Source: Leptobrachium leishanense (lineage: Eukaryota > Chordata > Amphibia > Anura > Megophryidae). Taken from it: a stretch of DNA of 64,000 bases. A program made the translations under genes and the position numbers. The notes beneath the pieces were generated by a model. That model was not told the origin of the DNA. It did no database searches and saw only the letters and a list, made by a program, of their open reading frames with translations. Positions within the stretch are counted from its first letter, which is position 1; each line of letters begins with the position of its first letter. Shown one piece after another: positions 1 through 11,010 of the stretch. The stretch is taken from positions 3,658,001 through 3,722,000 of the forward strand of contig CM019066.1 of assembly GCA_009667805.1 (NCBI GenBank), written 5' to 3'.

Positions 1-663
1 AGCAGCCACCGATCACAGAGAAGAGCAGCCGCCGGAAAAAGCCGACGCCGCAGACGAATGGAGTGAAAAAAAAAAACAGTACGCTTGAATGTTTGAAAAG
101 TGAAACTCTGGTTGCAAAGAAGCTACTGAACAAAAATGTCTGAAATTTCCATATAAGATCCAATGAATGATAATAAAAAGGGCTGTTACAGAAAAAGGAA
201 AAAACGATTTAAAAAAACACAACGAAAAAAATATTTTCGCCCAAAAAATCCCGAAAATTGCCTAAAAGATCCTAAAAAATCTGTAAATAAAGAGACTTTT
301 TACTGCAGAATATTATAATCAACTGTTTAGTAGATATTGGATTAAAACAGGAATATTTTTAACATTGAAGCCTATGGGATTCGCCTGAATAAACCTGTCG
401 AATTAAACCACCGAACAGCAGGGCAATTCGGCAACTTTTCACTGCTGGTTTGTGTTCTCTGAATAGACGAAGCATTTTCTCTTTATGGGGATTCACTGCC
501 CTCGAAAAGGCACCGAACAGGCACCGTATGTGCAGGCAATTCGCCAACATTTTGCGAACTGCCTGCTCTCTGGATAGCCAAATGGCCAGGAAAGGTAACC
601 AAACGCTGAATTTCACTGTTCGGTTACCATCCAGACACAATTTGGATCTCTTTGAATAACCCT
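1..663. mobile_element. Family A hairpin MITE, cut by window start
   Basis: This is the right part of a non-autonomous element that recurs at least eight times in the window. It ends in TCTTTGAATAACCCTG. It carries the family hallmarks: a block around 300-400 reading AACATTGAAGCCTATGGG, and a CACCGAAC-rich subterminal region. The other end of complete copies is the inverted repeat CAGGGTTATTCARAGAGA. There is no coding capacity. Short frames running through it are incidental. Confidence 0.8.
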
Positions 664-703
664 GATAGTCATCTAAGGCTGGCGTCAGACGAGTGCACTA
701 TAC

Positions 704-2211
704 CAGGGCTCAAAATTTCAGGTCCTGAGCTACTAGCCAGGCCTTATAAACTACTCGCCATCAGTTAATCTACCTAACCCAGTCCCATACTGCCCATTTT
801 CTTTGCAGTGATAGGATCACCGCTCTATGTAAAGATCCTCATTTAATCCTCATTTCTCCCCCTCCTTAATCCTCATTTCTCCCCCTCCTTAATCCTCATT
901 TCTCCCCCTCCTTAATCTGCATTTCTCCCCCTCCTTTTATCCTCATTTCTCTCCCCCTCATTTTATGTTCTCCCCCTCATTTTATGCTCATTTCTCCCCC
1001 TCATTTTATGCTCATTTCTGCCTCATTCTCCCTCATTTTGTGCTCATTTCTCCCCCTCATTTTATGCTCATTTCTGCCTCATTCTCCCTCATTTTATGCT
1101 CATTTCTTTCCCTCATTTTATGCTCATTTCTTCCCCTCATTTTATGCTCGTTCTTCCCCAATTTTATTCTCATTCTCCCTCATTTTATGCTCATTTTTCT
1201 CCCCCCTCATTTTATGCTCATTCCCCCTCATTTTATGATCATTCATCCCCTCATTTTATGATCTTTCCCCCTCATTTTATGCTAATTTTCCCCCCTCATT
1301 TTATGCTCATTCCCCCTCATTTTATGCTCATTTCTCCCTCATTTTAAGCTAATTTCTCCCTAATTTTATGCTCATTTCTGTCTCATTTTGTGCTCATTTC
1401 CCCCTCATTTTATTCTCATTCTCCCTCATTTTGTGCTCATTTCCCCCTCATTTTATGTTCATTCTCCCTCATTTCATGCTCATTTCTCCCCCTCATTTTA
1501 TGTTCATTCTCCCTCATTTCATGCTCATTTCTCCCCCTCATTTTGTGCTCAATTCCCCTCATTTTATTCTCATTCTCCCTCATTTCATGCTCATTTCTCC
1601 CCCTAATTTTATGATAATTTCTCCCCTCATTTTATGCTCATCCCCCTCATTTTATGCTCATTTCCCCCTCTCACTTTATGTCCCCCTCACTTTATGTTCC
1701 CCCCCTCACTTTATGTTCCCCCCTCACTTTATGTTCATTCTCCCTCATTAATGTAAATATTACCTTAACTTGACCCTGGGACTGGGAGCCACCATGGTGT
1801 CTACCTTCCTCTGCGAGTCCGCAGCTGCACATGAAGATGCACGGAGCGCTGGCAGGAAGTGATGTTATATGATCACTTCCTCTCAGCTTCCTGCAGAGTA
1901 ATGTGACAGGCTGCGGCTGGGAGAAAGCAAGGTGCTGCGGCTGTGCCTCTGAGAATGGTGGAGTTTGGAGGTGCGGCCACTGAATCAATGCATTGATTCA
2001 GCATTGCGGATGGCAGCATTGCGCTGCCTATTCTCCTTGACAGCCTGGTTAGTGCTAGTGTCGGCATGGAGCCGATGCTAGCACCTGAAAGGGAATGCCA
2101 GTGTCAGCACCATGCCGACGCTAGCATTCTATTCACACCTCAATTTTTACTCGCCCTCTCCCAATTTCTTCTCGCAAATTGCGAGAGGGCGAGTGGAAAT
2201 TTTGACCCCTG
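704..2211. mobile_element. hAT-type non-autonomous element carrying a minisatellite
   Basis: The ends are inverted repeats (CAGGGCTCAAAATTTC at the left, GAAATTTTGACCCCTG at the right). They are flanked by an exact 8-bp duplication, CACTATAC, at 696-703 and 2212-2219. An 8-bp duplication with CAGGG termini is diagnostic of hAT elements. No transposase is visible. Most of the interior is a tandem array, followed by about 450 bp of unique sequence with short palindromes, such as one around 1985-2005 and one around 2140-2195. Confidence 0.88.
838..1750. repeat. Pyrimidine-rich minisatellite inside the hAT element
   Basis: This is a tandem array of about 0.9 kb built on variants of CTCATTTTATGCTCATTTCT, with irregular runs of C between units. 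Unit length varies around 17-25 bp. All three plus frames stay open for long stretches only because the unit lacks frequent stops, so the His/Phe/Ser-rich translations are not genes. A sparser CCTCCTTAATCCTCATTTCT variant forms the left edge. Confidence 0.95.
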
Positions 2212-2219
2212 CACTATAC

Positions 2220-2650
2220 ATCCTAGAAATCCTCCACTTCACGGGCAGGTTATGGGGATCTCCTAGGCACGATATTTGAAGGAATTTTTCGCTTTTATTT
2301 TTAACCCTTATTTCATGGAAAACTCACTGTCCCTTTAAAACGTTTTTGTTTTTACTTTTTGTCCTTGTTTCCTGTCCCCCAGGGCACTACCCGGACCCCC
2401 ATACACCTTTTATGGCAAATATCTAGCATATATGCCCTCTTGGAGGGCACTCTAAAAATCGAACTTTGAGTCCCATTGACTTGTATTGAGTTTGTGCTCG
2501 TGTTCGAGTTCTAATTCGAACTTTTGAAAAGTTCGAGTTCGAATGCGAACCGAACTCGGGGGTGTTCGGCTCATCCCTACTGTATAGTACAGATACAAAA
2601 GGTGTTACTGTAATTTCCATACACAGACATTATGCCACATACAGATAGTC
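2220..2650. other. Non-coding stretch with a TTCGA-rich repeat end
   Basis: No gene is seen. Between about 2455 and 2575 lies a run rich in GAACT/GTTCG motifs, ending GGCTCATCCCTA. This resembles the ends of the TTCG-rich hAT MITEs at 24894 and 29440, but no left end or target duplication was found. Confidence 0.5.
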
Positions 2651-2835
2651 ACGTCTATTCAGAAAGAAGTGAAAACCTTGAGAATGACTGGAGAATTGAA
2701 AATTCTAGGTCAAAATAGTCAAACCAGAAAAATTCTCCCATTTATCTCACCTTCCAAATTGGCTATTTGGTCTAGATTGTTCATTCTCCTGCCAATTCTC
2801 AAGGTTTTCACCTCTGTCCGAATAGCCCTGAATAT
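2650..2835. mobile_element. Short foldback MITE (family A-short)
   Basis: Inverted arms begin TATTCAGAAAGAAGTGAAAACC and end GGTTTTCACCTCTGTCCGAATA, with GAGAATGACTGGAGAAT in the left arm. It is the same family as the better copy at 16613-16753 and the duplicated copy near 53020-53370. No coding content. Confidence 0.75.
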
Positions 2836-2865
2836 TTTTACATTTTATTGGTATTTTGTGGACTC

Positions 2866-2950
2866 TGAATGGCTAGGACATACTTGAAAACGAGAGAAAT
2901 TTCAATGTATCCTTCCTGATAAAATACTTTAGAAATAAATAAATAAATAG
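2866..2950 (+). repeat. LINE/SINE 3' tail fragment
   Basis: The segment reads GGACATACTTGAAAACGAGA, then a stretch ending GATAAAATACTTT and a run of AAATA units. The same tail ends the LINE fragment at 33815-34560 on the minus strand and occurs at about 7930-7990 and 18650-18715. It marks an old insertion truncated to its last 80 bp. Confidence 0.7.
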
Positions 2951-3655
2951 TAATCTCATGATATTTGACACATAAGCTATTTCTGCCTGTATTCTAATAA
3001 GGCAGACCGCGTGTGGCATTGTGTAGGTAGAGGACACCATTCAGAGCTCAGACTTTTTCATTCCAACAATATTTCTGCAAAAGAAAAACGAATATATGAA
3101 AAATTAAAAATGAGTAAATTTACATGTAATTTGTCCCAGAACAAGTTCTGTACAAAAGTTTTAGATATCTCTATATTTAATTGTTAACTTCACATCGCAT
3201 GGTTCACACATAATTGTTATGACAACCTTTAAAAAAAGTATGATGATTTTTCAACAAGTATCACTTGAGAGTGAAGAGCGTAAACCTCCTGCAGAAGAGG
3301 TTAAATCACCCTGCAGCCCTAGGCTCTCAACCAACTTTTAGGAGGTCTGTGGAAAATGTTTAAAGGGTTAAATCAGGGCTTTTAACACTAGGCCCTGGTT
3401 TTGCTGCTTGGCAAGTCATCTGGCCACCCGACAGCACAAGCGCAGATGCAACTCGCCCCTTTAGTGAATATGGTCATGATGGTGAAGAAGATGCTTACTC
3501 TGTCACCCGATCCTAGACCTAACGAAGCTGACAGGTCTGAGAACTGTATACAGGTCTGAAGTTATACATTCTGTGCGTTCGTCTCTGAATAGCCACTGCG
3601 GATAGCCAAAGTTCACTTCTTGATTGTAGAAGTAGGTGTTAAGCCTGCCCGGAGG
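2951..3655. other. No recognised feature
   Basis: AT-rich sequence without credible coding frames. I see no terminal repeats or duplications. Confidence 0.4.
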
Positions 3656-3659
3656 GCAT

Positions 3660-4145
3660 TCTATTGTTATAGAGGATCTGGCTGCTCAGTGCTCCCAATG
3701 ACGTGGCTGCTTGACGCAAACAGGATCTGGCTGCTCAGTGGTCTCCAGGATCTGGCTGCTCGGTGCTCCCTGGGATCTGGCTGCTCAGTGCTCCCAATGA
3801 TGTGGCTGCTCAGTGCTCTCAATGATGTGGCTGCTCAGTGCTCTCAATGATGTGGCTGCTCAGTGCTCTCAAGGATCTGGCTGCTCAGTGCTCCCAATGA
3901 TGTGGCTGCTCAGTGCTCTCAATGATGTGGCTGTTTGGCGCACCCAGGAACTGGCTGCTCAGTGCTCCCCAGGATCTGGCTGCTCGGTGCACCCAGGATC
4001 TGGCTGTTCGGTACTCTCCAGGATCTGGTTGCTCGGTGCTCTCCAGAATCTGGCTGCTTGGTGCTCTCTCAGAATCTGGCTGCTCGGTGCTCCCCAGGAT
4101 CTGGCTGCTCGGTGCACCAAGGATCTGGCTGATCAGTGCTCCCCG
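3660..4145. repeat. 25-bp minisatellite
   Basis: About 19 tandem units of 25 bp follow the pattern GATSTGGCTGCTCRGTGCTC plus CCCAA/CTCAG. Because 25 is not a multiple of three, the three frames cycle through the same peptide pieces, so the apparent Leu/Ala/Cys-rich ORFs are artefacts. Confidence 0.95.
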
Positions 4146-4154
4146 GGAACTTAA

Positions 4155-5535
4155 GCCTCTTTGCCACTTGCCGCCTGGCTCTCACCTCAGCCAGTTCGGG
4201 AGAGGGAGGTTGATGCGTGTCTCCATGGATAGGTGTTTTTGTTGTTGCTTGCCGCGTGGCTGATGGCCAAGGGTGAGGGAGAGGCACTTTGCGTGCGCCT
4301 CTCTGACAGATCAGCTTTTTTTTCCCCTTGCGCATGTTTTTCTTTGTCACGCATGCACAATGTGCAGGCAAGCTTGGGTATGCGCATTACGTTCAACGAC
4401 GACGACGGACACAAACCATTTTATTATATGAGATAATGGTGGTGCTTTTGTTTACCATCCATTGAATCGACTTTCGCTACTTTCTTTTCAATTAACGCTA
4501 CAGACACCAGTGGTGGCAGAATTTGACATTTCACAAAAGCTAAAATGGGAAAGAGTTACAGGCATTTATACAGCGCCAGCATATTCCGTAGCGCTTTACA
4601 ATGGGGAAACCGGCGAATTAATTCAGAAAATAGATCCGTGCTCTCGGAGCTATGACCCCTTGAAGTCCCAAAGAAATTGAATGTGGTTAGATGGAAAAAA
4701 ATGTAACAAAAATATGGTTTCTATGCCCACGTGTTCATAAATAGGGCCCTAGGCTAATACCGCATGCAACAAATACATTACGTTGCTTAATTTAAAGCCT
4801 GTAATAAAAGCCTGAAATAAAGTATTTATTTTCACTGAAATCAATATTTTTCTCTAACCTGAAAATTACTAACAGACGCGGAAACTTAAAGCTCTGAATT
4901 CCTTGCACTGGAGTGTTCCCTGAAATCAGGGGGGTAGTACAAAGTCTGGTTTAAATCTGTAAAGGCATGAATGCAAGAAAAATATTGTGCTTCAATGAAC
5001 CTTCTTAAGGTTGCAGCAGCGGCATACGACCTTACGCCTGGTTATGCATCATTAATAGATTTTTGTGTATTCTTTGGTAACGTGTCTCTTTGGGATGAAC
5101 ATAAAGTGCGACTGTAAAAAATATCCCAAAAGCAACTGCAAAGCCGTTAAATAGAATATTTTTCTAAAGAAAGACACCGCGCAGTTAGTGTTAAGGAAGG
5201 TGTTCGTAGTGATTATTTTATTCTTTTTATTCTTTTTTGTAATTAATAAGAAATACAGAATATGTTATTTTTTTATAAAATAAGTACAATGGCGCCCCCT
5301 AGAATTTAATACAACATACATTTTTTTATGAAAGCTAAATTTATTAATCTGTGATGAAAATATATTGGCAAACATTCATTTTTCAGCCCAAAAATTATGT
5401 AAGATTGTTAAACCCTTCACGACAGGGCAATAAAATGTATACAGTGTGTATCTGAAGCTTTGAAATGTACCGCCTGGCCAAGTAAAAAGTCACACACTGT
5501 GATATTTAATAGAACTGCCTTTTGCTTTGATTACA
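4155..5535. other. Non-coding, one L2-like tail scrap
   Basis: There is no gene. Around 4564-4610 the segment GCATTTATACAGCGCCAGC, followed by a GTAGCGCTTTACAATG block, matches the 3' end of the L2-type LINE seen at 31520-31580, here as a short relic. The remainder is AT-rich without repeats that I can define. Confidence 0.5.
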
Positions 5536-5539
5536 TCAC

Positions 5540-5960
5540 ACATTCGCCGTGGCATCGTGTTGATAAGCTCATGCAATGTCACAGCATTTATTTCCATCCG
5601 GAGTGGCATTAATTTGTGTCCAAGATCTTGTATTGATGATGGGAGAGTCGGACGCTGCGTAAAGTCTTCTCCAGCGCATTATCCCAAAGATTCTCAATGG
5701 GGTTAAGGTCTGGACTGTGTGGTGGCCAATCCATGTGTGAAAATGATGTCTCATGCTCCCTGAACCACTCTTGCACAATGTGAGCCTGATGAATCCTGGC
5801 ATTGCCATCTTGGAATATGCCCGCTGTGCCACCAGGGGAGAAAAAACCCATTGATGGAAAACCTGCTCATTCAATATATTCAGGGAGTCACATGACCTCA
5901 TTTTGACCGGCTGAAACCTATTAATTACTGCAGTAATTATTTAATGGAAGTCTCACCCCT
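5540..5960 (-). pseudogene. Tc1-family transposase C-terminal remnant
   Basis: The minus-strand translation shows the C-terminal half of a Tc1-type transposase. It has a QDGNARIH block, equivalent to the second catalytic Asp region, followed about 30 residues later by [12 protein letters not shown], which carries the catalytic Glu. The N-terminal DNA-binding domain and terminal repeats are absent, and the frame shifts near the right side, so this is a dead fragment. It belongs to a different Tc1 lineage from the element at 35037-37081, which reads [10 protein letters not shown] at the same place. Confidence 0.8.
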
Positions 5961-6028
5961 TTTTGCTTAGTTAAATCCTTGTGGTTTTTTTGGCCATGCA
6001 GTGTACTTCATTTAATACTATACAGTAT

Positions 6029-6948
6029 AAGGGTTATTCAGAGAGCACAAAAAGGTCGCCGACACACTCTCGTTTCCTGCACTTCAGGGAATCAAATTTC
6101 CTGACCCTCTGGCGAATTTAGCATTCACCACAGGGTACCCTGAGTGCAGGGAATGGACCTGAAACGCTGCCACAAAACCGCTGGGGAAAAAAAACGAAAA
6201 AAGCCAAAAATCCGACGGAAAAGGCATCTGATACTTCAGTATCGGCTTACGCGAACCGCCACAAAAAAACACACCGAACACGTCAGGAAAAAGCCATCGA
6301 TCCACCGCACACAGCACTGACCAGCTGCCAGATAAAGCCGACAAGCTGACTAAAGGGGTAAAAAAAAAAACAATACGATTAAAAGTGTCAAATTTGAAAC
6401 GTTGTTTGCAACGAAAAAAATTACTGAACAAAAATGTCTGGAATTAACATATAAGGTCCTATGAATGATAATGAAAAGTCTGTTACAGAAAAAAGAAAAA
6501 ACGCTATTTACAAAAACTGCGGAAAATAATTTTGCAAAAAAATCCCGAAAAATACCTTAAAGATCTTAAAAAATAATTATGTAAAGAGTCTTTTTGCTGC
6601 AGATTTAAAGAATTAACAGTTTATTGGATATTGAATAAAAACTGGAATATTTTTAACATTGAAACCTATGGGATTCGCCTGAATAAATCTGCCGAATGAA
6701 AACACCAAACAGCAGGGCATTTCACTGACTTTTCTCTGCTGTTCGGTGTTCTCTGAAAAGTTGAACCATTGCTTCTCTATGGGGGATTTCCCTGCCCTCG
6801 AACAGGCACCGAATGTGCAGGCAATTCACCAGAATTTTGCAAACTGCCTGCTTTCTGAACAGCCGACGGCCACGAAATGGCACAACACGGGGAAATTCAA
6901 TGTTCGGTGCCATTTTGGGGTCAGATCGGCTCTGTATGGATAATCCTG
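6029..6948. mobile_element. Family A MITE, complete
   Basis: Ends AAGGGTTATTCAGAGAGCAC and GGATAATCCTG are flanked by a 3-bp duplication, TAT (6026-6028 and 6949-6951). The interior has the common family A order: CpG-rich left arm, poly-A-rich middle with AACATTGAAACCTATGGG, and a CACCGAA-rich right arm. Non-coding. Confidence 0.8.
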
Positions 6949-7815
6949 TATGTACTGCTAAAACACAGGGTACATTTTTAAGTATTTATGGAAGACAAAG
7001 TGGGAGACATGAGAAAGATTCTCCATCAGTTATTTGCAAAATATGTGGTGAATTGATGTGAATGCTTACAGCAGGCTTTTTCTTGCTTGTTTTCATCCAT
7101 TTCCGTGTTCATCCGGTCAAGCAACACAAAAAAGACATTCTGGTGCTTCCAATCCAAATGTAACATATGACTAAAGATATGCTTCGAAAGTAGAACTTGC
7201 CACCAAAGGGCACCAAATGGTGAATGTCACCGTGCAGTGCAATTTCATGGCAGTTCATCTATTCATAAAGCTGTCAGTTCACCAAATACTGAAGTATTGA
7301 CAGTGAAATACGGTGCAGTTCGCCACAGATCACCACAATTTTGCAATCTTCGGTGACAGTGAAATTTTCCCATAGAGAAGTAAAGTAATGGTTAATCCAG
7401 GAGAACACCGAACTGCACCAAAATGTCAGTGAAAAGCCCTGATTTTCAGTGATTCAGGTTGACAGGTTTAAATAGGCAAATCCCATAGGATTCAATGTAA
7501 AAAAAAATTACAGTTTTTTATTCTTTATTTTTTTATGCAACCCGTTTATTCTTTTTAGCTTCGGCAAAAAGCCTTATTTACTTATCTTTTGGATTTTTTT
7601 AGGTGATATTTTTTAAATGGAATTTTTTTTAATTCTGTAACATACATTTTTATTATTTTTCATTGGACCTTTTATTATTTCGACAATTTTCATGCATTTT
7701 TATTGTTATAAACGCCTTTTAAAGAATAGCAGAGCTCTGTTTTTTTATTCTGAAGTTTGGCGGCTTTCGGCAGGCTGATCAGCTCCCTTTGGTGGCATTT
7801 GGTAGTGTTTGGCCG

Positions 7816-7889
7816 CAGGGGCATCGCTAGGGGGGAGGGGGTGCGGCCCACACCAGGTGACACCACCCCCTAGGGTGACACCCTAAAAA

Positions 7890-7920
<31 letters not shown>

Positions 7921-8798
7921 CACAAATTTTTTTTACCAGGAAAGATACATTGAGAATTCTCTCATTTTCAAGTATGTCCTGGCTAGTCGAGGGCTAGGCT
8001 GGCACTTTCCAGGGAGTGGCAAAAAACACCACATAGAGGATATTCACAAAGCACTGAAATGACGCAGACATTTCAGTGTTCTGTTGTTCCCCGCACTTTG
8101 GGGAATCAAATTTCCCCGGTGAATTCACCACAGGGTCCCTGAAGTGCAGGGAATCAGTCACCGAATGCTGCCGCAATCCCGTCGCCTGCTGTTTTAAAAA
8201 GAACTACTGAACGAAAATGTCTGGAATTAACATATAACATCCTATGAATGATAATAAAAAGGTCTGTTACAGAAAAAAAAGAAATTGCTATTATAAAAAA
8301 AAAAAGGATTTTTTTTTTGAAAAATGCCTAAAAGATACTAAAATAATAAAATCAATAAATAAAGAGATTTTTTACTATGGATTAAAGGAATAAACGGTTT
8401 ATTAGATATTGGATAAAAACAGGAATATTTTTAACATTGAAACCTATAGTGTTCGTTCGCCCTGAATAAACCTGCCAAATGAAAACACCGCACATCAGGA
8501 CATTTCTTTGCTGTTCGGTGTCTCTGAACAGATTAACCATTACTTCTCTATGGGGGGCTTTCACTGCCTAGAACAGGCACCGTACTTGCTGTCAGTTTGC
8601 CAAAATTTGTGTATGAGCATATCACAGAGCTCCACAGCAATAAACTTCACAGTAATGTGCGCCGTGTATTATGAGAATTCAGTGTTATATGGGAGCACTG
8701 ATTTACGAGTAAAAGTAGTTAAAAAAATCCCGTAAAACACGGGGGGGGGGGGTGACACCATAAGTTACCGCTCCGGGTGACACCAACCCTAGTGACTG
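7816..8798. mobile_element. hAT-type MITE
   Basis: The left end is CAGGGGCATCGCTAGGGG and the right end CCCTAGTGACTG. The flanks TTTGGCCG (7808-7815) and TTTGGCGG (8799-8806) match at 7 of 8 bases, as an eroded 8-bp duplication. G-rich subterminal tracts occur on both sides, together with GGTGACACC repeats. Inside are a TA microsatellite (about 7890-7910), a LINE/SINE tail on the minus strand (about 7930-7990) and another family A fragment (about 8035-8710). Confidence 0.7.
8035..8710. mobile_element. Family A MITE fragment nested in the hAT
   Basis: Starts GATATTCACAAAGCACTGAA and contains the family block TTTTTAACATTGAAACCTATAG near 8430. Its right terminus is degraded. Non-coding. Confidence 0.65.
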
Positions 8799-8935
8799 TT
8801 TGGCGGTCTTCGGCGGCTCTGCGTTCATCGCACTTCAAGGACCCTGCGGTGAACAGTGAATTCACTGCAGGGTTGGTGAACTGAAATCGCAGTATCACAC
8901 TGAAGAGCGCCAAAGGGTTTAATAACCCTTTAGAT

Positions 8936-9848
8936 AATTATATTGACCACTAATACTTTATGACATCATGCTTTTGCACTGAGCCATAATTGGATGTTCA
9001 GACTCTGATTCATGTGAGTTTGCACTTGTACATCCGTATCATCATTTAGGTGCCATCCAGTTACGCAATGGTAGTCTCTTACTGTTTATTTTTTTTGAGG
9101 TCTGTTGGAACATTATGTCATGCAAAAAGATCCTGGGATGGAAGAAAATCAACCGAGAAAATGATTTATACGATTTTTTTATATGCTGTCTGCATTGTTG
9201 GTGGTGAATATAATTGCCTGTTTTAAAGAATTTCTTTGACCATACATATAATATTTAGACTGGAAGCTCCCGATCGAATCCCATATTGCTTGATCTCTTT
9301 TATTCCAAGGCATGGAGGTTGTTCAAGACTGCTATTAAGATTTTTCTGATAATTGGTTGCATATATGTACTGTATTGCGAATTTGCGAAGTGCTGTTCAT
9401 GCTATGCGTATTCTTTATTTGTTTTGTGTTCATCCTGTCGTGTGTGTGTTTCAACAGGAGTCCAGTCCTAAAAAAATAAGTGTGGGAACCCGCCAAGACT
9501 TCTGGCCACTCATGTTTCCTGCCGTAAAAAATGATGAACGGAAGCTGTAGAAGCTGCAGCACTTCTTACAAATACAGAGAAACTGTCAATCCCATGCATT
9601 CCCAATGTACTCAAGCCCTGAGAACAACTTAAAATAAATATATTTTTCTAATATATTGTGTCTGAATGAAAAGTAGAATAACTTATAAATAGAAAAAATA
9701 GAAAACATTGCAGATTTCCAGTAAATGAGCCGAATGGGGACTAAGTTTTCCTTTGCTAAAATAGTGGAGGAACGGCGTTCCCATGTGTTCCTGCTCGACT
9801 TCACAATCTGCATTTGCCAATCACACCATCTCTGTTCCCGTCATATAA
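8936..9848. other. No defined element; a short segment similar to 53930-54070
   Basis: No host gene. The segment around 9475-9620 (AGCTGCAGCACTTCTTAC, then CCCATGCATTCCCAATGTA) resembles 53925-54065. It reads on the minus strand as a Leu-rich frame comparable with the remnant described there. Its identity is unknown. Confidence 0.4.
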
Positions 9849-10222
9849 GGCCGGGTGCACACTAGCGTTCTCTTCTGCGTACTAGCGGGCGTTATGACGC
9901 TCTTTATGACGTGCGTTGTAGCATATAATTACATGGATAGAGAAGAACACACGTAGTGCGTGCGCAATGCATAATGCGCGCTGAAGACATCCATCATGGA
10001 AACACCAAGGCTGTTGCGCTAGGATTGACATGACGTTGACCGCGTGCTGAATGTCAAATGTCAAAAGCCCATTTTTTTTTTTCATTCAACTCAAATTCAG
10101 TTTTTACAACATGTGTCAAAATTAACGCATCGTCTGGCGTCTACCAATCTCTTCCGTCATAAAGTGCGTCCTTTTTAACGCACAGTAGTGCGCAGAAGAA
10201 AACGCCTAGTGTGCACCCGGCC
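9849..10222. mobile_element. PIF/Harbinger-like MITE
   Basis: The terminal inverted repeats begin GGCCGGGTGCACACTAGCG and end in its complement. They are flanked by a TAA duplication at 9846-9848 and 10223-10225. A 3-bp TWA duplication with GG-starting termini fits PIF/Harbinger. The element is 374 bp, non-coding and CpG-rich near both ends. Confidence 0.82.
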
Positions 10223-10926
10223 TAAGTGTTCAGTGTCAAGAAACAAGATTCCTAATTTGTTTTCCCCTTGTGTTTTTACTTAAAATGGATTATTCCACTC
10301 CCTGTCTAACTCACATAGTTAAAACAAGAGATGGTGCAGCGCCACACAACATGCATCCACCACCAGAATGCCCAGATAGCCAACCACAGGATATAGTGGT
10401 TTCCCCTATACCATTACACACAATAATGAAAGAGATAACCTGGATCGGCGCAAATGTTGCTCTCTGGGGTTCTGGAGCCTCGCATATGTATATATAAAAA
10501 AAGGAGACAATAATAGTGCTATACTGATATATGCAATAATTTTAGATGTATATAATATGTATCCCACTCACAAGTGTAGAGCCGTAACACTGGCTCTGAG
10601 TGGGTCCAGACGTGCGGGTAATTTATCTTCAATTTCTCAGGTGACCCCCACCTTACAGCAAATTTTCTATCCAAATTTATGCAGTGGAGAGAAGAAAAAA
10701 GAAAATCCTTGTGCAGATCCACAAACAAAGGTCACGATGTTGTACACAGATGGAATCGTACTCACATTCTGGGGAGCTCACATAGCTCGTGGATGTATGC
10801 CCATAGGTTTTTTTAGGTAGGGAAAAAACCCAGAGGAAAAACCGCCAATGATCCAGGAAACAGCAAAGCAGAAACAGGATTAGAAATGGAAAAAAATAAA
10901 ATTTATTTAAAACATGATTAAAATAA

Positions 10927-10968
10927 CCACCAGAACGCGTTTCGCCGCACAAATAGCGGCTTCATCAG
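10927..10968 (-). ncRNA. Hammerhead ribozyme motif, left arm
   Basis: The minus strand reads CTGATGA, then a GCCGC/GCGGC stem with a 7-base loop, then GAAAC, a very short stem III (ACGCGT) and a UUC junction followed by CTGGTGG. This is the hammerhead core in type I order. Penelope-like elements are known to carry such minimal ribozymes. Stem I is reduced to CAG/CUG because the palindrome centre cuts through it, so activity is uncertain. Confidence 0.75.
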
Positions 10969-11010
10969 CTGATGAAGCCGCTATTTGTGCGGCGAAACGC
11001 GTTCTGGTGG
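10969..11010 (+). ncRNA. Hammerhead ribozyme motif, right arm
   Basis: This is the mirror copy of the motif at 10927-10968, read on the plus strand: CTGATGA, a 5-bp stem II, GAAAC, ACGCGT, and the predicted cleavage site after GUU. The invariant core bases are all present. Transcription through the palindrome in either direction would produce one copy of the ribozyme. Confidence 0.75.

Larger units (their letters stand above)
7230..8935 (-). mobile_element. Family A MITE, inverted, split by a hAT insertion
   Basis: A diverged family A copy lies in reverse orientation, with CCCATAGGATTCAATG near 7480. It is split at 7815/8799 by the hAT at 7816-8798. Its far end resumes as GGTCTTCGGCGGC and runs to an AATAACCCTTTAG-like terminus. 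Strong divergence shows it is older than its guest. Confidence 0.6.

Noticed and set aside
965..1751. Long overlapping plus-strand ORFs rich in His, Phe, Ser and Cys
   Set aside because: They are all frames of one tandem repeat whose unit lacks stop codons. There is no start context, domain or unique sequence.
3620..4263. Leu/Ala/Cys/Ser-repeat ORFs
   Set aside because: A 25-bp minisatellite rotates through three frames, giving the same peptide scraps in each.
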